Below are positions 16,830-25,060 of a DNA stretch of 37,102 nt, piece by piece. The stretch comes from a virus. The stretch lies in IMG/VR virus record IMGVR_UViG_3300045051_001513, positions 1 through 37,102 of that record. One strand, given 5' to 3'. Under the pieces are notes generated by a model. The model had not been told where the DNA came from. It did not search any database and saw nothing but the letters and a program-made list of their open reading frames with translations. How positions within the stretch are numbered: position 1 is the stretch's first letter; each line of letters starts with the position of its first letter. The translations under genes were made by a program, and so were the position numbers.

Positions 16830-17290
16830 TGCTGGGCCTCCCTGCTGATGCGGACCACGGCGTCGGCGAAGCTCAGCGCGTGACCCTTGTCGGCCTCGGC
16901 TTTGATCAGCGCCTCGGCGCCGCGCGTGATGCTGCGGTGGTCGGTAAGGTCGACGCGCTCGATGCCGTCACCGGCGACCTCGCCGAAGGCCACCTGCCTC
17001 GGCATGCCCTTGAGCAGAGCCTTCAGCGCGTCGGCCGGCACCACCTCGCCAACCTCGCAGAATGCCAGCGGCTTGGTGAGGTCGACCTTTGGATCGGCGA
17101 GCGTGCCGAGCAGCTGCACGACCAGCTCGCGCGATGCCTTCGGCAGCTGCGACGCCGCGACGAGCTCGTCTGCGAACTGCACAGCCTGCTCGCGATGCCG
17201 CTGGCGCTCGAGCTCGGCGACCGCAGCCTCACGGCGCACCAGCTCCTTCTCACGCGCGGCAAGCTCCGCCGCGCGGTCCTGATCGGGCAT
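16826..17290 (-). CDS. Nested scaffold protein (Mu Z-like) from internal start
   Basis: Within the protease gene an in-frame ATG at 17290 is preceded by AAGGA seven bases before it. It would give a 154-residue protein, starting MPDQDRAAELAAREKEL, that contains only the coiled-coil scaffold part. In Mu the Z scaffold is made in the same way from the 3' part of gene I. The internal start is inferred from the ribosome-binding site and the known arrangement. Confidence 0.65.
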   Translation of the reverse strand: MPDQDRAAELAAREKELVRREAAVAELERQRHREQAVQFADELVAASQLPKASRELVVQLLGTLADPKVDLTKPLAFCEVGEVVPADALKALLKGMPRQVAFGEVAGDGIERVDLTDHRSITRGAEALIKAEADKGHALSFADAVVRISREAQQ

Positions 17291-17956
17291 GGGATCGTCC
17301 TTCTTCGGTGTATCGGTTGGCCCCGGCTCGCTGTAGGCGGGCGTCGGCGGCGGCATCGGCAGCGAGGGGGCGTCGGAGATCAGATCGAGATCGCCGGATG
17401 GCAGCACGCGGTCAGCCGTCTCCTGGCCGAACTGCGTGAGCATGAACTCGCGCATGCGGCGTAGCGCGGAGCCGACGATGCCGAGCGTCCAGGTCTCGGC
17501 CAGCTCGACCACACCCTCTTCGCCAGAGGCGAACGAGATGGGCTTCAGACCCTTCACCGCCGGTGGCTGCGCGCCCAGCACCCCGACGTGCCTCAGATAC
17601 CAGCTGCCCGGCTTCGGGTTGTTCGGTGCGTCAGGGCTGTAGAGGCTGACTGAGACGCGCTTGTAGCGACCGGCGCGCACCAGCTCGGCGAACGCCGGGT
17701 CAACCTGCTTCGGCTGGGCGAGCAGAGTGCCGCCCTCAACCCGCAGGCCCTGCACCCAGCCATAGGCGGGCGCATCGACCTCGGGGTGCCCGACCACGAT
17801 GGGTGCCTCGTGCACCGCGGGGTCGTAGCTCTCGGCGAGCTGCGCCAGGTCAGCATCGGTGAACGCCACGGTACGGCCTGCAGTATCGGTGTGCCGGCCT
17901 GACCGGAACACTTCGATGGGCGCGGTCGTGGGATCGGTGTTGCGGTTCGTCGTCAT
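16826..17956 (-). CDS. Mu I-like head maturation protease with scaffold C-terminus
   Basis: This is a protease-scaffold protein of 376 residues from ATG 17956; an upstream in-frame GTG at 17989 would add eleven. The N-terminal half reads like the Mu I protease family: APIVVGHPEVDAPAYGWVQ, then VRAGRYKRVSVSLYSP with the probable catalytic Ser and LRHVGVLGAQPPAVKGL. The C-terminal half, from about residue 225, is a coiled coil with REKELVRREAAVAELERQ. The protease is expected to cleave scaffold and capsid during head assembly. The gene is preceded by an unusually long non-coding gap. Confidence 0.88.
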   Translation of the reverse strand: MTTNRNTDPTTAPIEVFRSGRHTDTAGRTVAFTDADLAQLAESYDPAVHEAPIVVGHPEVDAPAYGWVQGLRVEGGTLLAQPKQVDPAFAELVRAGRYKRVSVSLYSPDAPNNPKPGSWYLRHVGVLGAQPPAVKGLKPISFASGEEGVVELAETWTLGIVGSALRRMREFMLTQFGQETADRVLPSGDLDLISDAPSLPMPPPTPAYSEPGPTDTPKKDDPMPDQDRAAELAAREKELVRREAAVAELERQRHREQAVQFADELVAASQLPKASRELVVQLLGTLADPKVDLTKPLAFCEVGEVVPADALKALLKGMPRQVAFGEVAGDGIERVDLTDHRSITRGAEALIKAEADKGHALSFADAVVRISREAQQ

Positions 17957-18325
17957 CGGGGGCACCGTAGGCAGGTGCCGAGCAGGCACTCAGGCTGACG
18001 CTTTTCAGCCCGCGAGGGGCGCCGGAAACGCTCGCGGCCGCAGCGTCGCTCTCCAGGCTGACCCGCCCCCGAAAAACATCGACGCTAATACCCAGTCTGA
18101 AAGCCGCTGAGGGGGGTCTGCGCCCTGGGTGGTAGCTCCGGGCCAGAAACGGGCACAGGCCACTGTATGGGCTTCCTACGGCCTCGCCGCCGGCGGGCGT
18201 GCATGATCGGGCACGATCGCGTATGGTTCGCAGGTGGCCGGCAACGCCGAGACGGTAGGCGTCGGGCGCTCCCGCAGGGGACTGTCCGAGAGGTAGCGGG
18301 GACCGCACTACCCCGGCCACGGCAC
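17957..18325 (-). other. Non-coding gap inside the head operon
   Basis: About 370 bases lie between MuF and the protease, by far the longest gap in an otherwise tightly packed operon. I see no supported gene. The 9-base word CAGGCTGAC occurs at 17991-17999 and again at 18054-18062, and a palindromic CCGCCGGCGG occurs near 18185-18195. It may hold an internal promoter, a processed RNA, or the remains of a deleted gene; none is proven. Confidence 0.5.
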
Positions 18326-19717
18326 TCACAGAGCCCCGGAGATCACCCGATACCGGTTCGTGTCCGTCAGGACGCGGAGTTCCACCAGGCCGGCTGTCAC
18401 CACGCCTGAGCCGTCGACAAGGCGCCGCGCGCCTCGCTCCTGCCGTCGGCGCGTCAAACCGCTCCGCACCACAATCTTTCCGAGCCGCGCATCCTCCGGG
18501 CGGCCGGGAGTGAACACGAACAGCAGCTCGCCTCCCTCGAGGTCGAGCAGCACCGCGTCGGGCTGGTCGATCAGATCCGGCAGCCGCAGGACCATCGCCT
18601 GCGAGATGGCCTGGCCACGCTCGGCCTTGGTCGACCGAACCAGGTGGATCAGCTCGGCGTCACGGATCCAGATCGCCGCCGTCGCCGGCGGCCGCCCGGC
18701 GGCAGTGACGGCGGCGATCTCGGCAGGCTTCAGCGCGCCGACGACGCGAAGCTCGCCACGCGCCTCGCCGCGCTGGAGCGTCGCGGCCGCCCAGAGCATG
18801 AAGTCGGCCGCTGCGGCCGCGCGCACGTCGGCGCCCCACCTGGCGGCAGAGGCCGCGCCGAGATCTGCATCGACCTGCAGCAGCGCATCGTGCAGCCGCC
18901 GCGAGGCATCGCGCGCCCTGGGGCCGATAGCCGCCGCATCTGCGAGCGACGTGGCGGCCAGGCCCGCCGGTGGCGTGATGTCCTGCGGCGTGAGCGGCGC
19001 TGACCAACCCGGCAGCGGGCCGCCGCCACGCGCCGCGCGTTCGGCCTTGCCGACGTTGTGCGCCCAGCCCTCATCGATCCCAGGCGGCAGCTCAACGATC
19101 CTGTTGCCGTCGCGGCCGCGGATCGATCGTGGCGCCGTGCCGCTCGGGGGCGCGGGATCCGTGATGGTGAAGCCAAACCGCGCCAGGTCACGCTGCGAGA
19201 GGCTCTGCGCCGTGCACCGGCAGCCCCAGCCGTTCGGCGGGAAATGCGTGTCCCAGAACGGGTGATCAACCGGCAGCACGGTCCCGTGCCAGGCGCGATG
19301 CTGCGGCCGCGTCCGGTTGTCGAGCACCGCGACGTAGCGGACATAGGGCCTTGCGGTCTTGAGCCGTTCGATCTGCGCCCACTTCCCCGCGGCATAGGCC
19401 GTGCGGAGGTTCGTCTCGAAGATCACGCGCGACCGCCAGCCGAACTTGCCGCGCAGCTCGAGGCCCGTGCGCGCCATGATGTCGCGCAGCTCGCGGCGGA
19501 AGTCGTCCAGCGTGGTGCCGTTGGTGATCGCACCGTCGATCGCCGTGCGGATCGCCTGCAGCGCTTCCATGTTCCGGACGCCGGCGACCGCGAAGGATGT
19601 CGTGTAGGCCTCGGCCGAGAGGTCACGCCACCCATCGGTGCCGATGTTCAGCTTGTCGCGGAAGAACCTGATGGCCTCATCGAACGGCACCGCGCCTGGC
19701 TGTGGGGCGATCGCCAT
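18326..19717 (-). CDS. MuF-like minor head protein with C-terminal nuclease-like domain
   Basis: This is a 463-residue protein. Residues 1-200 carry the MuF head morphogenesis domain: RDLSAEAYTTSFAVAGVRN, FETNLRTAYAAGKW and the signature HRAWHGTVLPVDHPFW with PPNGWGCRCT. It attaches near the portal. Residues 347-463 form a separate domain with IWIRDAELIHLVRS, LRLPDLIDQPDAVLLD and TDTNRYRVISG, which resembles the PBECR group of barnase/EndoU/RelE-like nuclease domains described at the ends of phage head proteins. That match is by eye and not certain. If correct, the domain could be injected with DNA. The start follows AGGT with seven bases spacing. Confidence 0.88.
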   Translation of the reverse strand: MAIAPQPGAVPFDEAIRFFRDKLNIGTDGWRDLSAEAYTTSFAVAGVRNMEALQAIRTAIDGAITNGTTLDDFRRELRDIMARTGLELRGKFGWRSRVIFETNLRTAYAAGKWAQIERLKTARPYVRYVAVLDNRTRPQHRAWHGTVLPVDHPFWDTHFPPNGWGCRCTAQSLSQRDLARFGFTITDPAPPSGTAPRSIRGRDGNRIVELPPGIDEGWAHNVGKAERAARGGGPLPGWSAPLTPQDITPPAGLAATSLADAAAIGPRARDASRRLHDALLQVDADLGAASAARWGADVRAAAAADFMLWAAATLQRGEARGELRVVGALKPAEIAAVTAAGRPPATAAIWIRDAELIHLVRSTKAERGQAISQAMVLRLPDLIDQPDAVLLDLEGGELLFVFTPGRPEDARLGKIVVRSGLTRRRQERGARRLVDGSGVVTAGLVELRVLTDTNRYRVISGAL

Positions 19718-19720
19718 GCA

Positions 19721-21250
19721 TCAGACCTGGTCAGCGATATCGGATCGACCGGATAGGCCAGCCACGAGCAGGGCCTGTGCCATCAGCTGCGCCAGGCGAT
19801 CGTCGGAGATCTCCGGCACCAGCGCGACCAGGCCATCGGCGACGTCCTGCAGCGTGGTGGCCCGCGCGACGAGCGCGTCGATCGCCGCCATCAGAGGATC
19901 CGACCCGGTGCTGAGCATCGTGCCGAGCTGGTCGGTCAGATCGTCAGCGGTGTCGCGATCCGCCCCTTCGGCCGGCAGCGTCGATCGCTGGCGGGCAGCA
20001 CGGCCCGCCTCGGCGAAGAGGCGTGCGAGGTCATTGTCCTGGCCAGGCGCCGGCTGCGCGGCTTCAACCCGCGGCTCCCAGCCCTCGCCATAGGTCTCGG
20101 TGACATAGTCCAGCGTCGGGCGGAACCCGAGCGCATAGACCTTGGTGTCGCGCTCTGCCTGCGCAGCCAGGTCCTTCGGCTCCGACACGTCCCACCACAG
20201 GCGCGGCAGCGGCGCACCTGGCATGTTCACGTCGACGATCCAGCGCACCAGGCTGTCATTCAGCGTCTGCGACAGAAGGTCCGCGTCGGCCTTTGTGATC
20301 TCGAGCCGAACCTCGTTTTGCACATCGCCCAGCGCGCGCGATCCACCGGTGCCGTTGCTGGTGGTGAGCGTCTCGCCAAGCACGACCTTGCTGATCGCCT
20401 CGTCCATGTAGCGGGCGAGCTTCTCATAGCTGTCGAACGAGCCGCTGCGCTTCGCCTCGATCAGCTCGATCACCATGCCTTCGGGCACGGTCACGCCCGC
20501 ATCGGTTGCGATTGCCTGCAGCGCCTCGAGGAGCTTCTGCTGCTCGCTCTCCGGGGTGCCCGACGGATACTTCCCCAGCGCGGTGGGCTGGCCGAACTTC
20601 TCCAGGCCGCCGAGCCAGAAAGCCACACCCTGGCGCTTGAAGAACACGGGCCAGAACAGGCTGTGGCCGAGGCCAAGGCCCCAGGGGTTATCGTAGCGTC
20701 CGCCGAAGCGGTGAACGATCATCTTCCGCGCTGGCAGCCTGATGCCTTCGAGCGGCGAGCTGCGAGTCAGCATCCGAAGCGAGGGCTGCAGCACCCCGGC
20801 GGCATCTGCCTCCGCGACGAAGGTGAAGCGGCGCGGGTCGCGGTGCTTCAACGCGGCCGGCAGGATGCCCTCCGCCGTCGCGGCCCAGATCACCTCGACG
20901 ATTGAGATGCCCTTCATCACGGCGTCGAGCAGGTCATGCACCAGGCGCTCGAGGCCACGGTTGCCGAAGGCGCGCGAGACAAGCTCGGCCGCGGCCGCGG
21001 CTCGCGCGTCGTTATCCGCAGCAGGCTCGACTTCCCAGCGACGGCCGACCAGGGCAAGGCGCCGTTTCTGCAGCACGGTCGCGACCTGGTCATCACGCTC
21101 GAGCTCGTCGTAGAGCCACAGCCCCTTGCCGGCACCGCGGCTCGTGAGCGTCGAGTCCTCATGAGCGATGCGATTGCCGAACAGCATGCGGTTCGGATCG
21201 GTCGCGATGGTCGCGATCTCGTTCCGCAGTTCGGTGGGAAGGCGCGCCAT
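19721..21250 (-). CDS. Portal protein (DUF935, Mu gp29-like)
   Basis: This 509-residue protein matches DUF935/gp29, the portal family of Mu-like phages that forms the dodecameric DNA gate and nucleates head assembly. Visible marks are the N-terminal TDPNRMLF, YDELERDDQVATVLQKRRLAL, LLDAVMKGISIVEVIWA and GLGHSLFWPVFFKR, then ETLTTSNGTGGSRALGDVQ near residue 300. GGAGG six bases before ATG 21250 sets the start. It lies between terminase and MuF, the standard order. The C-terminal 120 residues are Ala- and Asp-rich and probably flexible. Confidence 0.94.
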   Translation of the reverse strand: MARLPTELRNEIATIATDPNRMLFGNRIAHEDSTLTSRGAGKGLWLYDELERDDQVATVLQKRRLALVGRRWEVEPAADNDARAAAAAELVSRAFGNRGLERLVHDLLDAVMKGISIVEVIWAATAEGILPAALKHRDPRRFTFVAEADAAGVLQPSLRMLTRSSPLEGIRLPARKMIVHRFGGRYDNPWGLGLGHSLFWPVFFKRQGVAFWLGGLEKFGQPTALGKYPSGTPESEQQKLLEALQAIATDAGVTVPEGMVIELIEAKRSGSFDSYEKLARYMDEAISKVVLGETLTTSNGTGGSRALGDVQNEVRLEITKADADLLSQTLNDSLVRWIVDVNMPGAPLPRLWWDVSEPKDLAAQAERDTKVYALGFRPTLDYVTETYGEGWEPRVEAAQPAPGQDNDLARLFAEAGRAARQRSTLPAEGADRDTADDLTDQLGTMLSTGSDPLMAAIDALVARATTLQDVADGLVALVPEISDDRLAQLMAQALLVAGLSGRSDIADQV

Positions 21251-21252
21251 CG

Positions 21253-22752
21253 TCAGCCTCCGATGAAATCCTGCAGGCCACTGGCCATGCGCTGCTTGCC
21301 TGTCGTCTGATGCTCCATCGGCACGACGTCGCTTCGCGATGCGGCGTAGGCCAGCGCCAAGGCGATCGCGCCGTCGCCGTGCCGCGTCTTGCCCTTGGTG
21401 CCGGTCCGAAGGTCAGGGACACGCGCGATCCCGCGCACGAGGCGGACCAGGCGGAGATCGTCGACGATCTCACGATCCCGCGGCACCACGACCAGATCGT
21501 CCTCGAAGGCGGCCTTCAGCGGCGGCATGTGCTCGCGGTACCAAGCCTCCGAGAAGGTCACCATCTCGATGCGGTTCGGGCCGAACTTCTTCATGGTGTT
21601 CTCGGCCGTGGTGAACCCCTGGCCGCCGGCGTCCATCTTCCCGCTGCGGAAGCGCGGCAGACGCTCAATCACGTACCTGAGGATCCACTCCTGCTCTTCG
21701 GAGGGCACGTTGCGCAGCTCGAGCACGAAGGGCGTACGCCGCTTGAGGTTAGCCTCGATCGCTAGAGGCCAGAGCACCGTGAGGTCGTGGTAGCGGCCGA
21801 AGTCCCAGCCGAAGCAATGGGGCGTGCCGGCGTCGAGCTTCTCCATCTCCGGCAGCAGGCGCGCGATGCACCAGGCCAGCACCTCGATCCGCCTCTGCGT
21901 CTCGGGCAGCAGCACGAACTCCTTCGTGCACTCCCAGCGCAGCACTGGAATGTCGGAGGCCGAGCGCGCCTCGATGAGCGCCGCCGACAGCCAGGTTCCG
22001 CTACCCGAGGACGGAATACAGAACAGCTCCTCGTCAGCGGCGGAGCCGTAGAACGCGATGATGCTATCGCGCCACGCCTGCTCACCCTCGGCCGTCCAGG
22101 TCTCGCCCTTCACCATGCAGATGCGCTGGTACAGGCCGTCGGCCAGCGCGTCATCGAAGGTGCAGCGGAGGAGGTGGTACGGCTTTCGGGCCGCGCGGAT
22201 GTCGTTGACGAGGACGTTGAAGGGGTTCGCGTCACCATCGTGCGTCGAGATGATCAGGACGCGGCCGCCCCAGATCAGCAGCGCGAACGCCGCCTTCAGC
22301 AGCTCGTCGAGATCGTCATGGAACGCCGCCTCGTCGATGATTACCAGGCCCTGCATGCCACGCAACGCCCGCGGCACGGACGGCAGCGCCACCACCTTGT
22401 GGCCGGAGGCGAACTCGATCCGGAACGCCTTGATCTCGCGCTCGGGGGTTTCAGGATCGGTGAACAGGAACTCGGCGACTTCGACCGCGGCTGGTGAGAG
22501 CTGTCGTGCCCAATCCGCGACATAGTCGATGAACTCGCGCGCCATCTCCAGGTTGTAGCCCATGTAGAGCACATCCTGGCCGCCGGCGGATCGCGTCGCA
22601 CCGGCAGTCAGCGCGGCGATGGCGCCCGCAGCCCATGAGTAGCCTGTGCGCCGGCTCTTCTCGACGACGGTCACGGCGTGCGCAGAGACCGCCGCCATCA
22701 GCTCCTGCTGGTAGCGGAGAAAGACGGGCGGCAGTGCGCCCTGATCGACCAC
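21253..22752 (-). CDS. Large terminase subunit (Mu gp28-like)
   Basis: This 499-residue protein packages DNA into the head. The ATPase part has a deviant Walker A, EKSRRTGYS, at residues 31-39, Walker B VIIDEAAF with the acidic pair at 140-141, and ISTHDGDANPF as a likely coupling motif. The nuclease part has WDFGRYHDLTVLWPL and, near the C-terminus, HGDGAIALALAYA, typical of the RNase H-like terminase nuclease. It starts at GTG 22752 just after the Acb2-like gene. As in Mu it should cut flanking host DNA by headful packaging. Confidence 0.93.
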   Translation of the reverse strand: MVDQGALPPVFLRYQQELMAAVSAHAVTVVEKSRRTGYSWAAGAIAALTAGATRSAGGQDVLYMGYNLEMAREFIDYVADWARQLSPAAVEVAEFLFTDPETPEREIKAFRIEFASGHKVVALPSVPRALRGMQGLVIIDEAAFHDDLDELLKAAFALLIWGGRVLIISTHDGDANPFNVLVNDIRAARKPYHLLRCTFDDALADGLYQRICMVKGETWTAEGEQAWRDSIIAFYGSAADEELFCIPSSGSGTWLSAALIEARSASDIPVLRWECTKEFVLLPETQRRIEVLAWCIARLLPEMEKLDAGTPHCFGWDFGRYHDLTVLWPLAIEANLKRRTPFVLELRNVPSEEQEWILRYVIERLPRFRSGKMDAGGQGFTTAENTMKKFGPNRIEMVTFSEAWYREHMPPLKAAFEDDLVVVPRDREIVDDLRLVRLVRGIARVPDLRTGTKGKTRHGDGAIALALAYAASRSDVVPMEHQTTGKQRMASGLQDFIGG

Positions 22753-22755
22753 AGC

Positions 22756-23163
22756 TCAGAACGTCTCCGGCTTCGCGACGGACCGCACGAGGCACATGTA
22801 GCCCTTCTGTAGATCGGTGCGCGCCTCCGCCAACCAGCGAGGGTCGGGCGTCAACAGGATCGCCGAGCTGCCCTCGTTGAGCGGCAGACAGAAGTTCTTC
22901 ACACGCTCCACGAGCTCGCGCGTTGCCTCGGCATGCGCCTTGATCTCGTTGATCAGCGCGACCTCCTCCGCAGCGAAGGAGCGGTAGCCGGTGATCTGCG
23001 GTGGTGGCTGCGATACGCCAGGGTCAGTCGCGAAGTCGCGCAGCAGCTGGGCGATGGCCACACGAGGCTGACTGCCCTCTCCGAGTTCCAAGTGCGCCGG
23101 CAGCTCCAGGAAGTCAGCCCACTCAGCGGCCTTCCGAAGTCGGTCGTTCTGGGTCACTTGCAC
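22756..23163 (-). CDS. Acb2-like anti-CBASS cyclic nucleotide sponge (candidate)
   Basis: This 135-residue protein has a C-terminal half (residues 57-135) that closely resembles the Acb2/Tad1 hairpin domain. It reads ITGYRSFAAEEVALINEIKA, then PDPRWLAEARTDLQKGYM and ends CLVRSVAKPETF. Acb2 proteins bind cyclic oligonucleotides made by CBASS defence and so block effector activation. Acb2 was described in Pseudomonas phages, including the B3-like transposable phage PaMx33, which fits this prophage. An extra N-terminal segment of about 55 residues is not part of the minimal domain. The gene lies directly before the terminase, not in a typical anti-defence locus. Binding residues were not checked. 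Confidence 0.72.
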   Translation of the reverse strand: MQVTQNDRLRKAAEWADFLELPAHLELGEGSQPRVAIAQLLRDFATDPGVSQPPPQITGYRSFAAEEVALINEIKAHAEATRELVERVKNFCLPLNEGSSAILLTPDPRWLAEARTDLQKGYMCLVRSVAKPETF

Positions 23164-23351
23164 AGATCCTTTTCGGTGGTGATGACATGCCGATGCAGGT
23201 CACGCATGTCGTAGAAGGCGAGGAAGTCTGCGAGCCGGCGCTGGCGAAGGCCGTCGATCGACCGGCGCATCCAGGTGCCTAAGACCTGGCTGAACTGCGC
23301 GGCATCGCTCCCGGAAGCCTGGACCGCTGCTTCATCCATGGCCGACGACAT
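23154..23351 (-). CDS. Small hypothetical phage protein
   Basis: This 65-residue protein contains SQVLGTWMRRSIDGLRQRRLADFLAFYDMRDLHRH, here noted as helices at residues 20-55, with no signal peptide. It overlaps the following Acb2-like gene by ten bases and the preceding gene by twenty. Two in-frame ATGs (23351 and 23339) are possible. I do not recognise the family; position suggests a small accessory of the packaging module or an early-late accessory gene. Confidence 0.55.
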   Translation of the reverse strand: MSSAMDEAAVQASGSDAAQFSQVLGTWMRRSIDGLRQRRLADFLAFYDMRDLHRHVITTEKDLCK

Positions 23352-23532
23352 CCGGCCCGGAAATCATGCGCCGCGCCTTTTCCGAGGCGGCCACCAGCGC
23401 GCGCGCCATTTCAACAGCCTGGTCGGGAGACATGAGAGCCGAAACCCGCTGTCCGGCCTGTGGCGTGATCAGCACCTTCACGCCGTCTCGAGAGACCAAC
23501 ACACTCAAGCCGACGACCTGATCGCCACTCAC
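23332..23532 (-). CDS. Small hypothetical phage protein
   Basis: This 66-residue protein starts at GTG 23532, overlapping the DUF3486 stop as GTGA. It begins with two short strands (VVGLSVLVSRDG, VKVLITPQAG) and ends in a helix with PDQAVEMARALVAASEKARR. This beta-beta-helix layout is common among tiny phage regulators and cofactors, but no family is clear. Confidence 0.58.
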   Translation of the reverse strand: MSGDQVVGLSVLVSRDGVKVLITPQAGQRVSALMSPDQAVEMARALVAASEKARRMISGPDVVGHG

Positions 23533-24062
23533 GCCGCCACCCCGAAGATGCGCGCCTTGATCGTGTCGACCGTGTCGGCCGAGAGGCCCTTCTCGCGCCC
23601 CAGGGCTTCGACTGCCTCAACCGCCGCATCAGCACGCTGCTTCGTCTCAGCGCGCAGCCGCGCCTCGATCTGCGCCTTCACCTGGTCGACGCCGACGAGA
23701 TCCTTCACCGCGCGGGCGAGGTAGTGGATGTCCTTCGGATCGGCGGATGTCTTGTCGGCCATGCTGGTGAAGGCGAGCGTCTTCAGCATCTCGGCCAGCA
23801 GCCTGCCGACGTCGCCATCAGGATCCGCTTGGAACTGCGACACCCAGCGGCCCGCGACCTCCTGCGCCTCGCGGTAACGCGCCAAGCTGTCCTCGAAGTC
23901 CTTCCGATATCGACCGACCGCGCTGCGGCTGGCAATGCCGCCGTGCGCGGCGATCAGCGCGACCAGCTCGTCGATCGTGGCACGGCCTTCCCTTATGGCC
24001 GCGTCTACCGCCTCGCGGATGCGCGGATCGAGCTTCGCGACTGTGCTGCGGCTCCGGGGCAT
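23529..24062 (-). CDS. DUF3486 protein (Mu gp27-like, small terminase candidate)
   Basis: This 177-residue protein fits DUF3486, the Mu gp27 family that precedes the large terminase and is considered the small terminase subunit. It begins MPRSRSTVAKLDPRIREAVD, followed by a helix-turn-helix-like part with ATIDELVALIAAHGGIASRSAVGRY. Later helices include LAEMLKTLAFTSMADK and DIHYLARAVKDLVGVDQVK. DNA recognition at the phage end is the expected role. It starts four bases after the winged-helix gene. Confidence 0.9.
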   Translation of the reverse strand: MPRSRSTVAKLDPRIREAVDAAIREGRATIDELVALIAAHGGIASRSAVGRYRKDFEDSLARYREAQEVAGRWVSQFQADPDGDVGRLLAEMLKTLAFTSMADKTSADPKDIHYLARAVKDLVGVDQVKAQIEARLRAETKQRADAAVEAVEALGREKGLSADTVDTIKARIFGVAA

Positions 24063-24066
24063 CAGG

Positions 24067-24366
24067 TCAGGTTCCCGGCCTGCGGCGCTTCACGCCCGGC
24101 ACGGTGGCTCGTCCGAGGGCCACATCGCCGCCGCGCTCCGTCAGCGTCGCGACCACGAGGCCTGCCGTGTCTCGCGTCGTCACAAGCCCCTGCTCGGCGA
24201 GCCAGGCGAGGTCAACGCGCACCTGGTCGGACGATGCCATGTGGCCAAAGCCGTCGAGCGCGCTCTGAAGCAGTGCCTCGTTGGCCGTCGCACCTGGCGC
24301 TCCCTCGATCAGGATCAGCAGCGACAGGCGACGATCGGCGGCGACGGCTTCGGTGTAGCTGCTCAC
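24067..24366 (-). CDS. Winged-helix protein, Mu gp26-like
   Basis: This 99-residue protein has a LILIEGAPGATANEALLQSAL helix pair followed by a VRVDLAWLAEQGLVTT recognition helix and a beta wing with AGLVVATLTERGGDVA. That is the winged helix-turn-helix layout of Mu gp26-like proteins, which lie between DUF2730 and DUF3486. It starts at GTG 24366 in GTGA. It probably binds DNA or assists terminase; this is an inference from position. Confidence 0.85.
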   Translation of the reverse strand: MSSYTEAVAADRRLSLLILIEGAPGATANEALLQSALDGFGHMASSDQVRVDLAWLAEQGLVTTRDTAGLVVATLTERGGDVALGRATVPGVKRRRPGT

Positions 24367-24728
24367 GACCCGCTCCGCTTCATGTACTCGTCGATCAGCT
24401 CGACCTTGCGCATGTGCGACGTCAGCAGATCGCGCGTGCCGACAAGCTGAGCGTTGGCCACCTTAACGTCGCCGCGCAGGGCCTCGATCGACAGGCTGAT
24501 CGATGTGATCTGATCGGCCGTGGGCAGCGTGTCCAGGCGGGCTTCTATTGCCACTACGCGCTGGTCCACGTGCCGAACCTGGTCAGCAACCGCGCTGACC
24601 TGCTGCACGCTCGCGCGCCCCTCAAGCATCTTCTGCACCTGCGTACGGAAGGCCCAGCCAGCGACGGCGATGAAGAGGCTAACGGCCAAGGCGAAGAGGC
24701 CCTGGAACTTCTGGAGGATCTCGAACAT
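24363..24728 (-). CDS. DUF2730 membrane-anchored coiled coil (Mu gp25-like)
   Basis: This 121-residue protein has one N-terminal membrane helix (FALAVSLFIAVAGWAF, residues 12-27) followed by a long coiled coil with VQQVSAVADQVRHVDQR and SISLSIEALRGDVKVANAQL. This is the DUF2730/gp25 type. ATG 24728 forms TGATG with the preceding stop, which I prefer over GTG 24731. It lies at the head of the Mu-type packaging block (gp25, gp26, gp27). Its role in phage growth is unknown. Confidence 0.88.
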   Translation of the reverse strand: MFEILQKFQGLFALAVSLFIAVAGWAFRTQVQKMLEGRASVQQVSAVADQVRHVDQRVVAIEARLDTLPTADQITSISLSIEALRGDVKVANAQLVGTRDLLTSHMRKVELIDEYMKRSGS

Positions 24729-25057
24729 CACCGGCGCACCGTGAGCGGCTTTCCGGCATCGGTCGCGAGTTCATCCATGCGCGCTGCGGCCACAAGCATC
24801 TCGCGATGTGCCTCCTGCACCCTGTTCCAAGCCTTGCCGACGCTGTGATGCAGACTGACGAGCACGATGCCGCCGGCGAGCACGTCGCCGTGTCGGCCTG
24901 CACCGTCGGCGCCGAGGTCAGCTGCCTTCAGCTGCTGCACGGCCATCGCAAGCGCATCGAGAGCGCCAGCTCGGGCGGCGCGCGCGTCATTGAAGTCAGA
25001 AGCCGCGCGCTGCCACGCGGCTTCCGCCGTCATGGCAGCGCTGTCTGTCGCCGGCAC
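24728..25057 (-). CDS. Hypothetical helical protein
   Basis: This 109-residue protein is almost entirely helical and Ala-rich, with coiled-coil-like segments AAWQRAASDFNDARAARAG and AWNRVQEAHREMLVAAAR flanking a short glycine-rich part. It starts at GTG 25057, or possibly ATG 25033. There is no signal peptide. It lies where other Mu-like phages carry lysis genes, but no lysis motif is visible. The call rests on operon position and coupling to DUF2730. Confidence 0.6.
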   Translation of the reverse strand: MPATDSAAMTAEAAWQRAASDFNDARAARAGALDALAMAVQQLKAADLGADGAGRHGDVLAGGIVLVSLHHSVGKAWNRVQEAHREMLVAAARMDELATDAGKPLTVRR

Positions 25058-25060
25058 GGG

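Noticed and set aside
17850-18329. 159-codon minus frame with GTGA overlap at the MuF stop
   Set aside because: It runs over 100 bases into the protease gene in another frame and reads as Arg/Ser/Pro-rich noise. The GTGA overlap alone is not enough, though an immunity gene there cannot be fully excluded.
21012-21020. DnaA box-like TTATCCGCA
   Set aside because: It is a single site with one mismatch to TTATCCACA inside the portal gene; no cluster is seen.
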